Assembly: GCA_028875575.1 (NCBI GenBank)
Contig: JAPPDF010000001.1
Coordinates: 37,142 to 101,141 of the forward strand
Length of the DNA: 64,000 nucleotides
Source of the DNA: Acidobacteriota bacterium
GTDB lineage: Bacteria > Acidobacteriota > Terriglobia > Versatilivoradales > Versatilivoraceae
Direction of reading: 5' to 3'
Below the pieces are notes generated by a model, which saw only the letters and a list, made by a program, of their open reading frames with translations, searched no databases and was not told the origin of the DNA. Shown piece after piece: positions 43,012 to 51,128 of this stretch; the first letter of the stretch is position 1; every line of letters starts with the position of its first letter. The position numbers and the translations under genes are program-made.

Positions 43012-43899
43012 ATGACGCCACAACCGCAGGCAGCCACCCCTGCCCGGGAACCCTTGCGCCTGATGGTAGTGGTGGCCCATCCCCACGATTTCACCCACTG
43101 CGCCGGCACCTGCGGCATTCACCGCTCCCAGGGCGATGCCGTGACCGTGGTGACCCTCACCAACGGAGCCACCAAGCACAACGAGCGCCTCTACGACGAA
43201 CTGATCAAACCCGCCGCCGAGCGCGATCCGCGGATCGTCAACCAGACCCGGGATGAATACGCCGGGGAGAAACTGCGGGAGTTCCGCGCCGTCTGCGCTC
43301 TTTTCGGCGTCAGCGACGTGCGGGTGCACGGGTTTCCGGAACCCTATCGCATGGAGCGGACACTCGAATCGGTGGAGGCCCTAAAGCAGATCATCCTGGA
43401 GGTGCGGCCCGACATCATGATTTCCCACCGGCGCTACCTGCGGGGGCGCAGCGGCATGGTGTCGGCCTCGCGCAACGAGCACGACGAAGCCGGCTTCGCC
43501 ACCCACGAAGCCATGCACCTGGCCTCCCTGCCCGACCCCTCCAACCCGGTCCCTCCCCACACGGTGGCCCTGACCTACTACCTGGGGGTCTTCTTCGAAA
43601 ACGACGAGATCGACTTCTACGTGGATATCAGCGACTGGGCCGAAAAGCGGGTCGAGGCCGAAGTCCTGTTCGCCACACAGGGCCACACCGAGGCCTTTGC
43701 CCGCAAGCGCATCGAGATCAGTGCAGGCCGGGCCGGTTGGAACTGTGGGACCCAGTTTGCCGAGGGATTTGTCCGCAGCTATCCCGACCTGTTCGACCAG
43801 CTTCCGGTTCCGGACCGAGCCCTGCAGAAGGCCAGGGGCAAGCGCATGGACCACCTGCGCCGGGTGTCGGGAGAACTGCCCGGGCCTTCCAAGTCCTGA
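43012..43899 (+). CDS. PIG-L family deacetylase-like protein with altered motif
   Basis: A 295-residue protein of the PIG-L/LmbE fold. The zinc motif normally reads AHPDDE; here it is AHPHDF, so the catalytic-base Asp is replaced by His while the metal-binding Asp is kept. SRNEHDEAGFATHEAMHLA provides the second metal region. The family removes N-acetyl groups from amino sugars; the altered motif suggests another reaction. It sits in the catabolic operon between the propeller protein and an enolase-family enzyme. Confidence 0.8.
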   Translation: MTPQPQAATPAREPLRLMVVVAHPHDFTHCAGTCGIHRSQGDAVTVVTLTNGATKHNERLYDELIKPAAERDPRIVNQTRDEYAGEKLREFRAVCALFGVSDVRVHGFPEPYRMERTLESVEALKQIILEVRPDIMISHRRYLRGRSGMVSASRNEHDEAGFATHEAMHLASLPDPSNPVPPHTVALTYYLGVFFENDEIDFYVDISDWAEKRVEAEVLFATQGHTEAFARKRIEISAGRAGWNCGTQFAEGFVRSYPDLFDQLPVPDRALQKARGKRMDHLRRVSGELPGPSKS

Positions 43900-43959
43900 G
43901 GCGCGGCCCGCCCTCAACCCGCAGCCGCGCTTGGTTACCCATTCAGGAGGACAGAGACC

Positions 43960-45120
43960 ATGAAAATCACCGACGTCAAGGCTTACGTGATCAAGCCCCG
44001 CTATCCGGACAACGCCGGCGCCTTCGAGGGGGACTGGACCTTCGTGCGCATCGACACCGATGAAGGCATCCACGGTTGGGGCGAAGCCAGCAACTCTCCC
44101 GGGGGCGGCTGCTTCCTGAGCGCCCGGACCATCGAGCTGCTGCGCCAGGGCCTGGTGGGCCAGGACCCTTTTCAGAGCGAGAAGTTGTGGCAGCAGAACT
44201 ACCGGCGCTTCACCTACCTGGGGGCGCGGGGCCTGCCGACGGTGGCCCTGAGCGGCGTGGACATGGCCCTGTGGGATATCAAGGGGAAGGCCCTGGGTCT
44301 CCCGGTCTACGACCTGCTGGGCGGCAAGCTGCGGGACAGCATCCGGCTCTACGCCAACGGCTGGTTCTTCGGCTGCAACACCCCCGACCAATACGGTGCG
44401 GCCGCCAAGGCCACGGTGGAGGCCGGCCACGAAGCCCTCAAGCTGGATCCCTTCCTGGAGATGCAGCCCTTCCACACCGGCTATCTCTCCGGCCAGATCT
44501 CAGCCGAGGGAGAGGAACTGGGCTGCGCCATCGTGCAGGCGGTTCGGGAAGCCGTGGGAGAGAAGGTGGAAATACTGATTGACGCTCACGGCCACTACAA
44601 CGTGCCCACGGCCATCCGACTGGCCAACCGCCTCTACGAGGAGTCGCAGATCGCCTGGTTCGAGGAGCCCGTGCCCCCCGAGAGCATCGACGCCCTGCGG
44701 CAGGTCCGGGAGCACGTGACGCCATCCATCTGCGTGGGGGAACGACTCTTCACCCGCTTCGATGTCCTGCCCATCCTGCAGCAGGGCCTGGCCGACTACC
44801 TGATGCCGGACGTGCTCTGGACGGGGGGCATCACCGAGCTGCGCAAGATCGCCAGCATGGCCGAGGCCTATTACGTCCCCATGAGCCCCCACAACGCCAT
44901 GGGGCCCCTGCAGATCGTGGCCGGCTCCCACGTGATGATGAACACGCCCAACTTCTACCGGCTGGAGCATAGCACCTCCTTCATCGAAGCCTACAACCGG
45001 CTGACCACCGAGCCCATGAACTTCCACGGAGGTGAGTTCAGCCTGAGCGGGAAACCCGGCCTGGGCGTGGATTTCGACATGGAGGCCCTCCGCGCCCACC
45101 TGCATCCGCAGTGGAGCTGA
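43960..45120 (+). CDS. Enolase-superfamily dehydratase, galactonate-dehydratase-like
   Basis: A 386-residue mandelate racemase/muconate lactonizing-type enzyme. Metal ligands are seen as the Asp in LIDAHGHYN, the Glu in WFEEPVPPE and the Glu in CVGERLF; the His in DAHGHYN and the His in SPHNAMGP are acid/base candidates, as in galactonate dehydratase. It probably dehydrates an acid sugar from the imported glycoside. AGGAGG precedes the ATG. Last gene of the operon. Confidence 0.85.
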   Translation: MKITDVKAYVIKPRYPDNAGAFEGDWTFVRIDTDEGIHGWGEASNSPGGGCFLSARTIELLRQGLVGQDPFQSEKLWQQNYRRFTYLGARGLPTVALSGVDMALWDIKGKALGLPVYDLLGGKLRDSIRLYANGWFFGCNTPDQYGAAAKATVEAGHEALKLDPFLEMQPFHTGYLSGQISAEGEELGCAIVQAVREAVGEKVEILIDAHGHYNVPTAIRLANRLYEESQIAWFEEPVPPESIDALRQVREHVTPSICVGERLFTRFDVLPILQQGLADYLMPDVLWTGGITELRKIASMAEAYYVPMSPHNAMGPLQIVAGSHVMMNTPNFYRLEHSTSFIEAYNRLTTEPMNFHGGEFSLSGKPGLGVDFDMEALRAHLHPQWS

Positions 45121-45240
45121 AGCCATTGGAAGAGCTTCCTACGAAGAGTACAAAGGAAAGAAGATAACCACGAAGGGACACGAAGGACGACGAAGGGCCA
45201 CCAAGGGGTTGGAGAAAGCTTGAGAGGGATCCGGACCCAC

Positions 45241-45266
45241 CCGGGAGCGCGGGCGTCCCGCCCGCA
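45241..45266 (+). repeat. GC-rich dispersed repeat, copy 1
   Basis: 26 bases, CCGGGAGCGCGGGCGTCCCG followed by CCCGCA. Identical to 45931-45956 and to the reverse complement of 46109-46134. It contains an internal GCGGGCGTCCCGCCCGC hairpin. Confidence 0.85.
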
Positions 45267-45274
45267 TCCGTTCC

Positions 45275-45359
45275 CTATCCAAGCTTCAATGAGGACAACC
45301 CGAGCACAGCCGCGGCACGGTTGAGCTTGCGGTCAAAACAGGGAGAGGGAGAGGATCAT
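45275..45359 (-). pseudogene. VapC/PIN-type toxin relic, internally deleted
   Basis: The minus strand starts with ATGATCCTC overlapping the antitoxin stop (ATGA), as toxin genes do. Within eight codons it reaches, one frame off, FDRKLNRAAAVLGLSSLKLG-stop (45337-45275), the usual end of a VapC-type PIN toxin. About 100 codons of the nuclease domain are missing. The intact antitoxin lies upstream. Confidence 0.75.
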
Positions 45360-45619
45360 CCCCGCTCTTCCAGCACACTCTCCGCCAGGGTCTTCCCGCG
45401 GATTTCCGGGCACACGGTGCCGCCCCGAGGCTTCTTGCCGTTCCAGTGGATCCTGTCAATCTGCGCCAGGCGTCCAAGGCCCGCATTCTCAGTGTCAGGG
45501 ATGGGTAGCAGCCTCGCAAATGGCTTCTTGTGAGAAGTCACCACGACAGGTTCGCCTTGACGCACCAACTTCAGGTACTTGGAAAGGTTGTTCTTGAGTT
45601 CTCGAACCGACACCTGCAT
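45356..45619 (-). CDS. Phd/YefM-type (VapB) antitoxin
   Basis: An 87-residue antitoxin. The N-terminal MQVSVRELKNNLSKYLKLV and EPVVVTSHKKPFARLLP form the Phd/YefM DNA-binding fold; the C-terminal acidic end (LAESVLEERG) would bind the toxin. The ATG at 45619 has GGAGAAG upstream. It overlaps the toxin start as ATGA. Since the toxin is deleted, it is now an orphan. Confidence 0.85.
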   Translation of the reverse strand: MQVSVRELKNNLSKYLKLVRQGEPVVVTSHKKPFARLLPIPDTENAGLGRLAQIDRIHWNGKKPRGGTVCPEIRGKTLAESVLEERG

Positions 45620-45930
45620 GGCTTCTCCATAGAAGTAGCTAAACCCTATCGCATTTGATCGCTCTATAGCTACAAATGGAGATAGTGGGGGTGTACGACA
45701 ATATCGTATGCCTACCGTGTTGTGGCGACGCCATGCAGGACGCAAAGCGCGACTACCTAATGGATGTATAATCGGCCTTGTTTACAACCAATGAAAAAGA
45801 GTGATCCACGAAGTGACACGGAGGACCACGAAGGACCACCAAGCCTGACGGCTCTGCCGCATCGGCAGGGTTGCGTCCCGACAAGCCGGCGCGCGCCCCC
45901 CTCGAGGAGCAAGAGTAATGGGAGGAGGCC

Positions 45931-45956
45931 CCGGGAGCGCGGGCGTCCCGCCCGCA
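45931..45956 (+). repeat. GC-rich dispersed repeat, copy 2
   Basis: Same 26 bases and orientation as 45241-45266. Confidence 0.85.
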
Positions 45957-46108
45957 TGCTACCCCGTTGCGTTCCGCTTAGTTTCCCTGCGATGCGGCAC
46001 CCGGCCGCCCTGCCGGCGGGAACATCATCTGCTCAGCCGAAGCAGAGTCCTGGCGCCGTTGCCGGTCGACCCGGGTGGAGAAGTTGGCCGAGGCTGTGCC
46101 AGGACGTG

Positions 46109-46134
46109 TGCGGGCGGGACGCCCGCGCTCCCGG
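46109..46134 (-). repeat. GC-rich dispersed repeat, copy 3 (inverted)
   Basis: Reverse complement of copies 1 and 2, without mismatch. Confidence 0.85.
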
Positions 46135-46341
46135 GTGGCTTCATCCCCTGACGTCGTCGTAGGAAAGAATGTCCATCGGTCTTTGTGTTTGTTCGTGGTT
46201 CGTCTTCAAAAAAAATCGACAGTTTCTTCCTCCAATGATCTGCCCGGCAGAACAGGGGCGCCGCTTTCCTGAAACATCTGTTACTCGACAGGACCGACGA
46301 TCGCAATCGCCGCCAGCCGAACGTCTTGGAGGCCCCGACGT

Positions 46342-47367
46342 ATGAATCCGCCACATCCTAATTCCAACCGCCTGCAACCCGGCCCGCGCAACCTGGTGAC
46401 CGACGTCGAAGGGTTTCAGGTCGGTAACGCCTCCGACGCCACCCTCAAGTCGGGGACGACCGTACTGACGGCGGAGCAACCCTTCATGGCGGCCGTGCAC
46501 GTCATGGGCGGAGCTCCGGGAACCAGGGAGACCGATCTGCTGGCTCCGGACCGCCTGGTGCAGAAAGTGGATGCCCTGGTTCTATCCGGGGGGTCGGCTT
46601 TCGGGCTGGATGCGGCATCCGGCGTGGCGGACGCCATGGCGGAATCCGGACGTGGATTCCCCGTGGGCGCCGTCCGGGTTCCGATTGTCCCGGCCGCCAT
46701 CCTGTTCGACCTGCTCAACGGCGGGGACAAGAGCTGGAAGGGAAACCCCTACCGAGCCCTCGGACGGCGGGCGCTTAAAAACGCCGGGACGGAATTCGAA
46801 CTCGGGACAGCCGGGGCGGGGGCCGGGGCAACCACCGCCAATCTCAAGGGAGGCCTGGGTTCGGCTTCCCTGGTGCTCGGGAACGGAATCACGGTCGGAG
46901 CGCTGGTCGCGGCAAACCCGATCGGCTCGGTCACGATTCCGGAAAGCTGCAAGTTCTGGGCAGCACCCTTTGAGATCGGCGATGAGTTCGGGCAGGCGGG
47001 CCTCATCGAGAAGGCGCCCGATCTCAAGTCAACCTTCCTCGGAAAACACACGCCCCTGGCCCCGGGCGCAAACACCACCATCGCTATAGTGGCAACCGAC
47101 GCAGCCCTCACCCGGAGCCAGGCTCAGCGCGTGGCCATCGCGGCCCACGACGGGTTGGCCAGGGCCATCGTTCCGTCGCACACCCCCTTCGACGGCGACC
47201 TGGTATTCACCGCTGCCAGCGGAACCGCAGAGCCTGCCATAGAGGACACTGACATGGCTGCCATTTGCCATGCCGCCTCGCTGTGCCTTGCCAGGGCGGT
47301 CGCCCGGGGGATTCGCCATGCCACGCCGGAACCGGGAGACCTCCTTCCCTGCTGGCCCGGGTCCTGA
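46342..47367 (+). CDS. P1 (S58/DmpA-like) family peptidase
   Basis: A 341-residue Ntn-type aminopeptidase of the P1/S58 family. Landmarks are VTDVEGFQVGNASDAT, VLSGGSAFGLDAASGV, GNGITVGALVAANPIGSV with the putative self-cleavage region around KSTFLGKHTPLAPGANTT-IAIVATDAA, and HDGLARAIVPSHTPFDGD near the end. The proenzyme splits itself before a nucleophile; here NTTI is the likely site. It cleaves N-terminal residues from peptides or amides; the precise substrate is unknown. Confidence 0.85.
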   Translation: MNPPHPNSNRLQPGPRNLVTDVEGFQVGNASDATLKSGTTVLTAEQPFMAAVHVMGGAPGTRETDLLAPDRLVQKVDALVLSGGSAFGLDAASGVADAMAESGRGFPVGAVRVPIVPAAILFDLLNGGDKSWKGNPYRALGRRALKNAGTEFELGTAGAGAGATTANLKGGLGSASLVLGNGITVGALVAANPIGSVTIPESCKFWAAPFEIGDEFGQAGLIEKAPDLKSTFLGKHTPLAPGANTTIAIVATDAALTRSQAQRVAIAAHDGLARAIVPSHTPFDGDLVFTAASGTAEPAIEDTDMAAICHAASLCLARAVARGIRHATPEPGDLLPCWPGS

Positions 47368-47544
47368 TTCAATCCTGCAACCGGATCTTTATGCCATGCG
47401 CTGTCCGACCAGACCAAGCGGCAGAAGAACCGTCCGGGTTGGGCCGGAGAATCCGCTTGGACCTCCTGGCTCTTGCAGGACCCGCAGGCTTGTACTAGAC
47501 TGGGTGGCCGGCCGGTCAAGGATGTGTCGGCCGCTTCCTTCGAC

Positions 47545-47621
47545 GGTGAGTGTAGCTCAGTCGGTAGAGCACTGGATTGTGGCTCCAGAGGTCGTGGGTT
47601 CGATCCCCATCACTCACCCCA
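47545..47621 (+). tRNA. tRNA-His (GTG)
   Basis: 77 bases with the extra 5' G(-1) pairing to C73 as in all tRNA-His. The acceptor GTGAGTG/CACTCAC is perfect, the anticodon loop TTGTGGC gives GTG, the T arm has GGGTTCGATCCCC and CCA is encoded. Its 3' end lies in the direct repeat 47607-47714. Confidence 0.97.
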
Positions 47622-47714
47622 CCCCCCTTTTCTTGCTGCAACACCCGGTTTCACCCTGTATCAGCCGCCCAGTCGTATGAAGCGTCGGCGCAGCCACGCG
47701 ACCAGTGAATAGTG
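47607..47714. repeat. Direct repeat R1, tRNA-His 3' end and downstream
   Basis: About 105 bases with only few differences from 52447-52552. It starts at the 3' end of tRNA-His (CCATCACTCACCCCA) and runs to GTGAATAGTG. Together with R2 it encloses the siderophore importer and truncated exporter. Confidence 0.85.
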
Positions 47715-47891
47715 GGCAGTGGTCAGTGAATAATTATTTGATCGACACGCCAAGTTCACGGGCGATCACTGATGCGGTGGGGGAGACCGGCCGCTAAGCT
47801 GTGGTGCGGCGGCGCTTCGTGAGCGCCTTTCCATCAATCCCGCGCCTCCTTCAGCCGCCGAAGGGCGTCGGTGCCCTTGAGCGCCATGTTT
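47715..47891. other. Stretch without a supported gene
   Basis: On the minus strand a short in-frame tail SPTASVIARELGVSIK-stop has protein-like composition, possibly the last codons of a lost gene. Nothing intact. Confidence 0.35.
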
Positions 47892-48066
47892 TTACGCAGA
47901 GTCCCAGGGAGTCTTCCCGTTCTTGTCCCGGGCTTTGGGGTCGGCGCCCAAATCCAAAAGCTTACCAAGGTCGGCGGGGCTCTTGGTGTGTTGAGCCGCC
48001 CAATGCAGGGGGGCCAGTCGTCCTTGTCCGGTGCGTTCGGGTCGGTGCCAGCCGTCGAGCAGGAAC
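47892..48066 (-). pseudogene. Ankyrin-repeat protein fragment
   Basis: Minus strand reads LAPLHWAAQHTKSPADLGKLL followed by GADPKARDKNGKTPWDSA-stop: a clear ankyrin repeat end. Upstream, the text GTDPNAPDKDDWPP is in another frame, so there is a shift in the C-run before LHW. No start codon or complete gene remains. Confidence 0.7.
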
Positions 48067-48170
48067 TCTACTTGCGAGTCATGTCCCAGACGCGCAGGCG
48101 CGGCGCGTGCAACGGAGGCGCTGGAGCCTACGGGAGGGCTTGGAACGGTGGAAGGTGAGGAGCGGGATGC

Positions 48171-49013
48171 TTAGGACACGGGACCCTTGATCCCCGCGTC
48201 CGCGCCGTCACCCTCTCCTGGGAGGGCCGCGTAGGGATGGCAGAGAAGGGCGCCGTCGATAGGAGAGACGCTGATGTGCGCCTGGACGTTGAAGACCGAA
48301 GCGAGCACGTCCTCCCGAATGACCTCCGCGGGCAGGCCTTCCTCAACAATGCGGCCACCGTCCAGAACCACCAGGCGCTCCGCGTACTGGGACGCCTGGT
48401 TCAGGTCATGGAGCGCCATGACCACGGTAAGGCCATGCTCACGATTCAACGCCTGGATGAGGTTGAGCGCCTGGATCTGATGATTGACGTCCAGGAAGGT
48501 GGTGGGCTCGTCCAAGAGGAGGATGCGCGGCTCCTGCGCCAGGGCAAGCGCTATCCAGGCCCGCTGGCGCTCACCCCCGGAGAGGCTGTCCAGGAGGCGG
48601 TGACGGAAACGGCTGGAGGAGGTGAGCTCCAGCGCCCGCTCAACCGCCGCGCGGTCCCTGTCCGAACGCATCCGGAGCGGGCCCGTGTGGGGATAGCGGC
48701 CCTGTTCGACCAGCTCCTGCACAGTCATCCCCGGAACGGCGCCCGGCGACTGCGGCAGCGTTGCGATCTGCCGTGCCACATGGCCGGGTGACATCTTGGC
48801 GATGGCTACTCCATCCAGCAGCACCGAGCCCGTCTCGGGGCGTAGGAGGCGGGCCAGCGTGCGAAGCAGGGTGGACTTCCCGGAACCGTTGGGGCCGATG
48901 ATGGCAGTCACGGTCCCCCGTAGAATGGAGAGCGTCACCTCGTTCAGCACCCGGCTCTTGCCCAGACGCACGGAGATGGCCTTGGCGTCCAATACGACCG
49001 TGTCTCGCATCAT
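48171..49013 (-). CDS. Ferric-siderophore ABC transporter ATPase (FecE-like)
   Basis: A 280-residue ABC ATPase. Walker A GPNGSGKST (40-48), signature LSGGERQRAW, Walker B ILLLDEPTTFLD with D-loop, and the H-loop VVMALHDLN are all intact. The pattern ATLPQSPGAVPGMTVQELV with RYPH is typical of iron-siderophore/cobalamin-type ATPases. It powers the two permeases encoded upstream. Start at 49013 overlaps the permease stop as ATGA. Confidence 0.92.
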   Translation of the reverse strand: MMRDTVVLDAKAISVRLGKSRVLNEVTLSILRGTVTAIIGPNGSGKSTLLRTLARLLRPETGSVLLDGVAIAKMSPGHVARQIATLPQSPGAVPGMTVQELVEQGRYPHTGPLRMRSDRDRAAVERALELTSSSRFRHRLLDSLSGGERQRAWIALALAQEPRILLLDEPTTFLDVNHQIQALNLIQALNREHGLTVVMALHDLNQASQYAERLVVLDGGRIVEEGLPAEVIREDVLASVFNVQAHISVSPIDGALLCHPYAALPGEGDGADAGIKGPVS

Positions 49014-50080
49014 CGCGCCGCCCCCCGGCGAAGGATATAGAGAAAGAACGGCGCCCCGATGAACGCCATGACCGCTCCCACAGGCAGCCCCGGCCGGTGA
49101 GTCGGCGCCGGGAAGGGTGGGCGTATGGTGATACCCTGGGAAATGATGTCCGCTCCGATGAGCAGCGCCGCACCAGCCACAGCGGCCACCGGCAGCAGGC
49201 GGCGGGCATCCTCCTCGGTCAGCCAGCGCGCGATATGCGGGGCCACGAGGCCGAGGAACGCGACAGCTCCCACCACCGAGACCGCCGCCGCGGTGAGCAG
49301 GGCGGCGAGGCAGAAGAGCGCCGCGCGCGCAACGTTGACCCGCATCCCCCTGGCGGCGGCCACGATGTCCCCGAGCTGGAGAACGTTCAGAGGCCGGGCG
49401 GCCAGCAGCACCAACGGCAGCGCCGCCACCGCCCACGGCCACAGCTGGTCCCAGTGGACCCAGATGCGGCCATTCAACGATCCGATGATCCAGGGGAGGA
49501 TGCCTCCCATGCCGGCCTGGGCCCGCAGCATGATGAACGCGGTCACGGACGAAAAGATGGCGCTGACCAACACCCCGCTGAGCACCAACCGCAGCGGATG
49601 GACTCCGCCGCGCCAGCTCAGGGCGAAGACCAACGCGCCCGCGCCCAGGCACCCAAGCAACGCGACGAGGGGCATGAAACGCCCGGGGTGCGGAAGCCCT
49701 CCGATACCCACGGTCCACAGAACGGCGACGAGGATTCCCCCCGCCGTTACGCCGGTGATGCCCGGCTCCGCCAGGTTGTTCCGCATGACGACCTGGAGAA
49801 CCGCCCCAGCCGTCCCCAGCAGCGCTCCGGCGACGATGGCGATGAGCGACCTGGGAAGTCGCAGGTCCCAGACCACGGTCCGATGCAGGTCCTCGGCCTG
49901 CCGTCCCAGGAGCGACGCCAGCACCTCGTCCGGTCCCAGGCGCACCGTGCCCGTGCACAGATGCACGACGAACAGCACGCCGATGAGCGCCAGCCCCCCG
50001 GCCAGCAGCACGGAGAATCGCCTGGCCCCCCAAGCGCGCCCGTCCGTTACGCCCGCCCTCCCGTCAGTCTCGATGGTCAC
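49010..50080 (-). CDS. FecCD-type iron-siderophore ABC permease
   Basis: A 356-residue permease with about nine to ten helices. Landmarks are DLRLPRSLIAIVAGALLGTA, the EPGITGVTAGG loop and VGAVAFLGLVAPHIARWL. GTG at 50080 has AGGA at a good distance and starts 17 bases before the previous stop. It pairs with the upstream paralogue to form a heterodimeric channel for a ferric siderophore. Confidence 0.9.
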   Translation of the reverse strand: MTIETDGRAGVTDGRAWGARRFSVLLAGGLALIGVLFVVHLCTGTVRLGPDEVLASLLGRQAEDLHRTVVWDLRLPRSLIAIVAGALLGTAGAVLQVVMRNNLAEPGITGVTAGGILVAVLWTVGIGGLPHPGRFMPLVALLGCLGAGALVFALSWRGGVHPLRLVLSGVLVSAIFSSVTAFIMLRAQAGMGGILPWIIGSLNGRIWVHWDQLWPWAVAALPLVLLAARPLNVLQLGDIVAAARGMRVNVARAALFCLAALLTAAAVSVVGAVAFLGLVAPHIARWLTEEDARRLLPVAAVAGAALLIGADIISQGITIRPPFPAPTHRPGLPVGAVMAFIGAPFFLYILRRGAAR

Positions 50081-51122
50081 TTCTAAGAATCCTGTCCCTG
50101 AGCAGCAGAAGCAGGACCGGCCCGCCCAGCACCACCGTCCATAGCCCCACGGGCGTCTCCGCGGGGGCGATGGCGAGCTTGGCTCCAACATCCGCCATGG
50201 TGAGGAGCGCAGTGCCCATTAGCGCGGAGAAGGCAAGCACCTTGCGCGGGTCCTCGCTGCGTAGGGCTCGACGGGTTAGATGCGGGGCAAGGAGTCCGAT
50301 CCACCCGATAGGGCCGGCGACAGCCACCACCGCGGCTACAAGCCCGGCGCCGAGCAGGAGTACCAGCGTCCGAATGCGCCCGACGCTCATCCCCAACGAC
50401 TGTGCTGCATGGTCGCCTAGACGGAGCGTGTTCAGCGGTCGCGCCAGCAGCAGGCCCAGAGGGAGGCAGATCGCCACCCAGGGCGCGACGATCCAGACAT
50501 GCTCCCACGTTCTGTTCGCTAGACTGCCCAGCAGGAAGTAGAACAGGACGAGGGTCGACCCGCTGGTCCCCGCCAGGCTGATGAGGGCGATGATGCACGC
50601 GTTGATGAAGGCCGCCACCGCGACGCCGATGAGCACGATCTGCAGAGTGTTCCGTGCTCCCTTCGCCGCGATGATCACCACGGCCCCCGCGAGCAGGCCG
50701 CCCGCGAGCGCCACCCAGGGATGGAACACCAGGAGCAGCGGGACCTGGAAGAGTGTGACGACCGCCACGGCAAGGGAGGCCCCCGAGGCCACGCCCAGCA
50801 GCTCCGGGCCCGCCAGCGGATTTCTCAGGCCGTCCTGCATCATCGCCCCCGCCAAGCCCAGCGCCGCACCGCCAAGGATGCCGAGCGCCACCCTGGGAGC
50901 GCGCAACTCGCGGACGGACAGTTGTGCCAGGCGCTCCGCCTCCTCTCCCCAGAGGATGCCCCATGCTTCCGCCATCGAGAGCTTGGGTATGCCGTTGGCA
51001 AGGGAGAGCGAGGCCGCCACGACGATGCACAGGAGCAGGCCCGTGGCAATCAGAAGAAGCTTGATGAGCTCCCACCGCGTGCTCACGGGCCTGGCTTTCG
51101 CTGCTTGGCTGCTCCTGGACAT
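50064..51122 (-). CDS. FecCD-type iron-siderophore ABC permease
   Basis: A 352-residue paralogue of the next gene: ELRAPRVALGILGGAALGLA, PLAGPELLGVASGASLAVA, and GPIGWIGLLAPHLTRRAL. Membrane protein of the FecCD/BtuC family. It lies 6 bases after the binding-protein gene and overlaps the second permease gene. Confidence 0.9.
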   Translation of the reverse strand: MSRSSQAAKARPVSTRWELIKLLLIATGLLLCIVVAASLSLANGIPKLSMAEAWGILWGEEAERLAQLSVRELRAPRVALGILGGAALGLAGAMMQDGLRNPLAGPELLGVASGASLAVAVVTLFQVPLLLVFHPWVALAGGLLAGAVVIIAAKGARNTLQIVLIGVAVAAFINACIIALISLAGTSGSTLVLFYFLLGSLANRTWEHVWIVAPWVAICLPLGLLLARPLNTLRLGDHAAQSLGMSVGRIRTLVLLLGAGLVAAVVAVAGPIGWIGLLAPHLTRRALRSEDPRKVLAFSALMGTALLTMADVGAKLAIAPAETPVGLWTVVLGGPVLLLLLRDRILRSDHRD

Positions 51123-51128
51123 GGTGCC

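Larger units (their letters stand above)
45660..46341. other. 682-base stretch without a gene, with dispersed repeats
   Basis: Holds two copies of the 26-base GC-rich repeat and CACGAAG-type direct repeats (CACGAAGTGACACGGAGGACCACGAAGGACC), also seen at 45160-45200. No gene is supported on either strand. Confidence 0.55.

Noticed and set aside
47801..48190. Plus-strand reading frames after tRNA-His
   Set aside because: They are antisense to the ankyrin-repeat fragment and have no ribosome sites.
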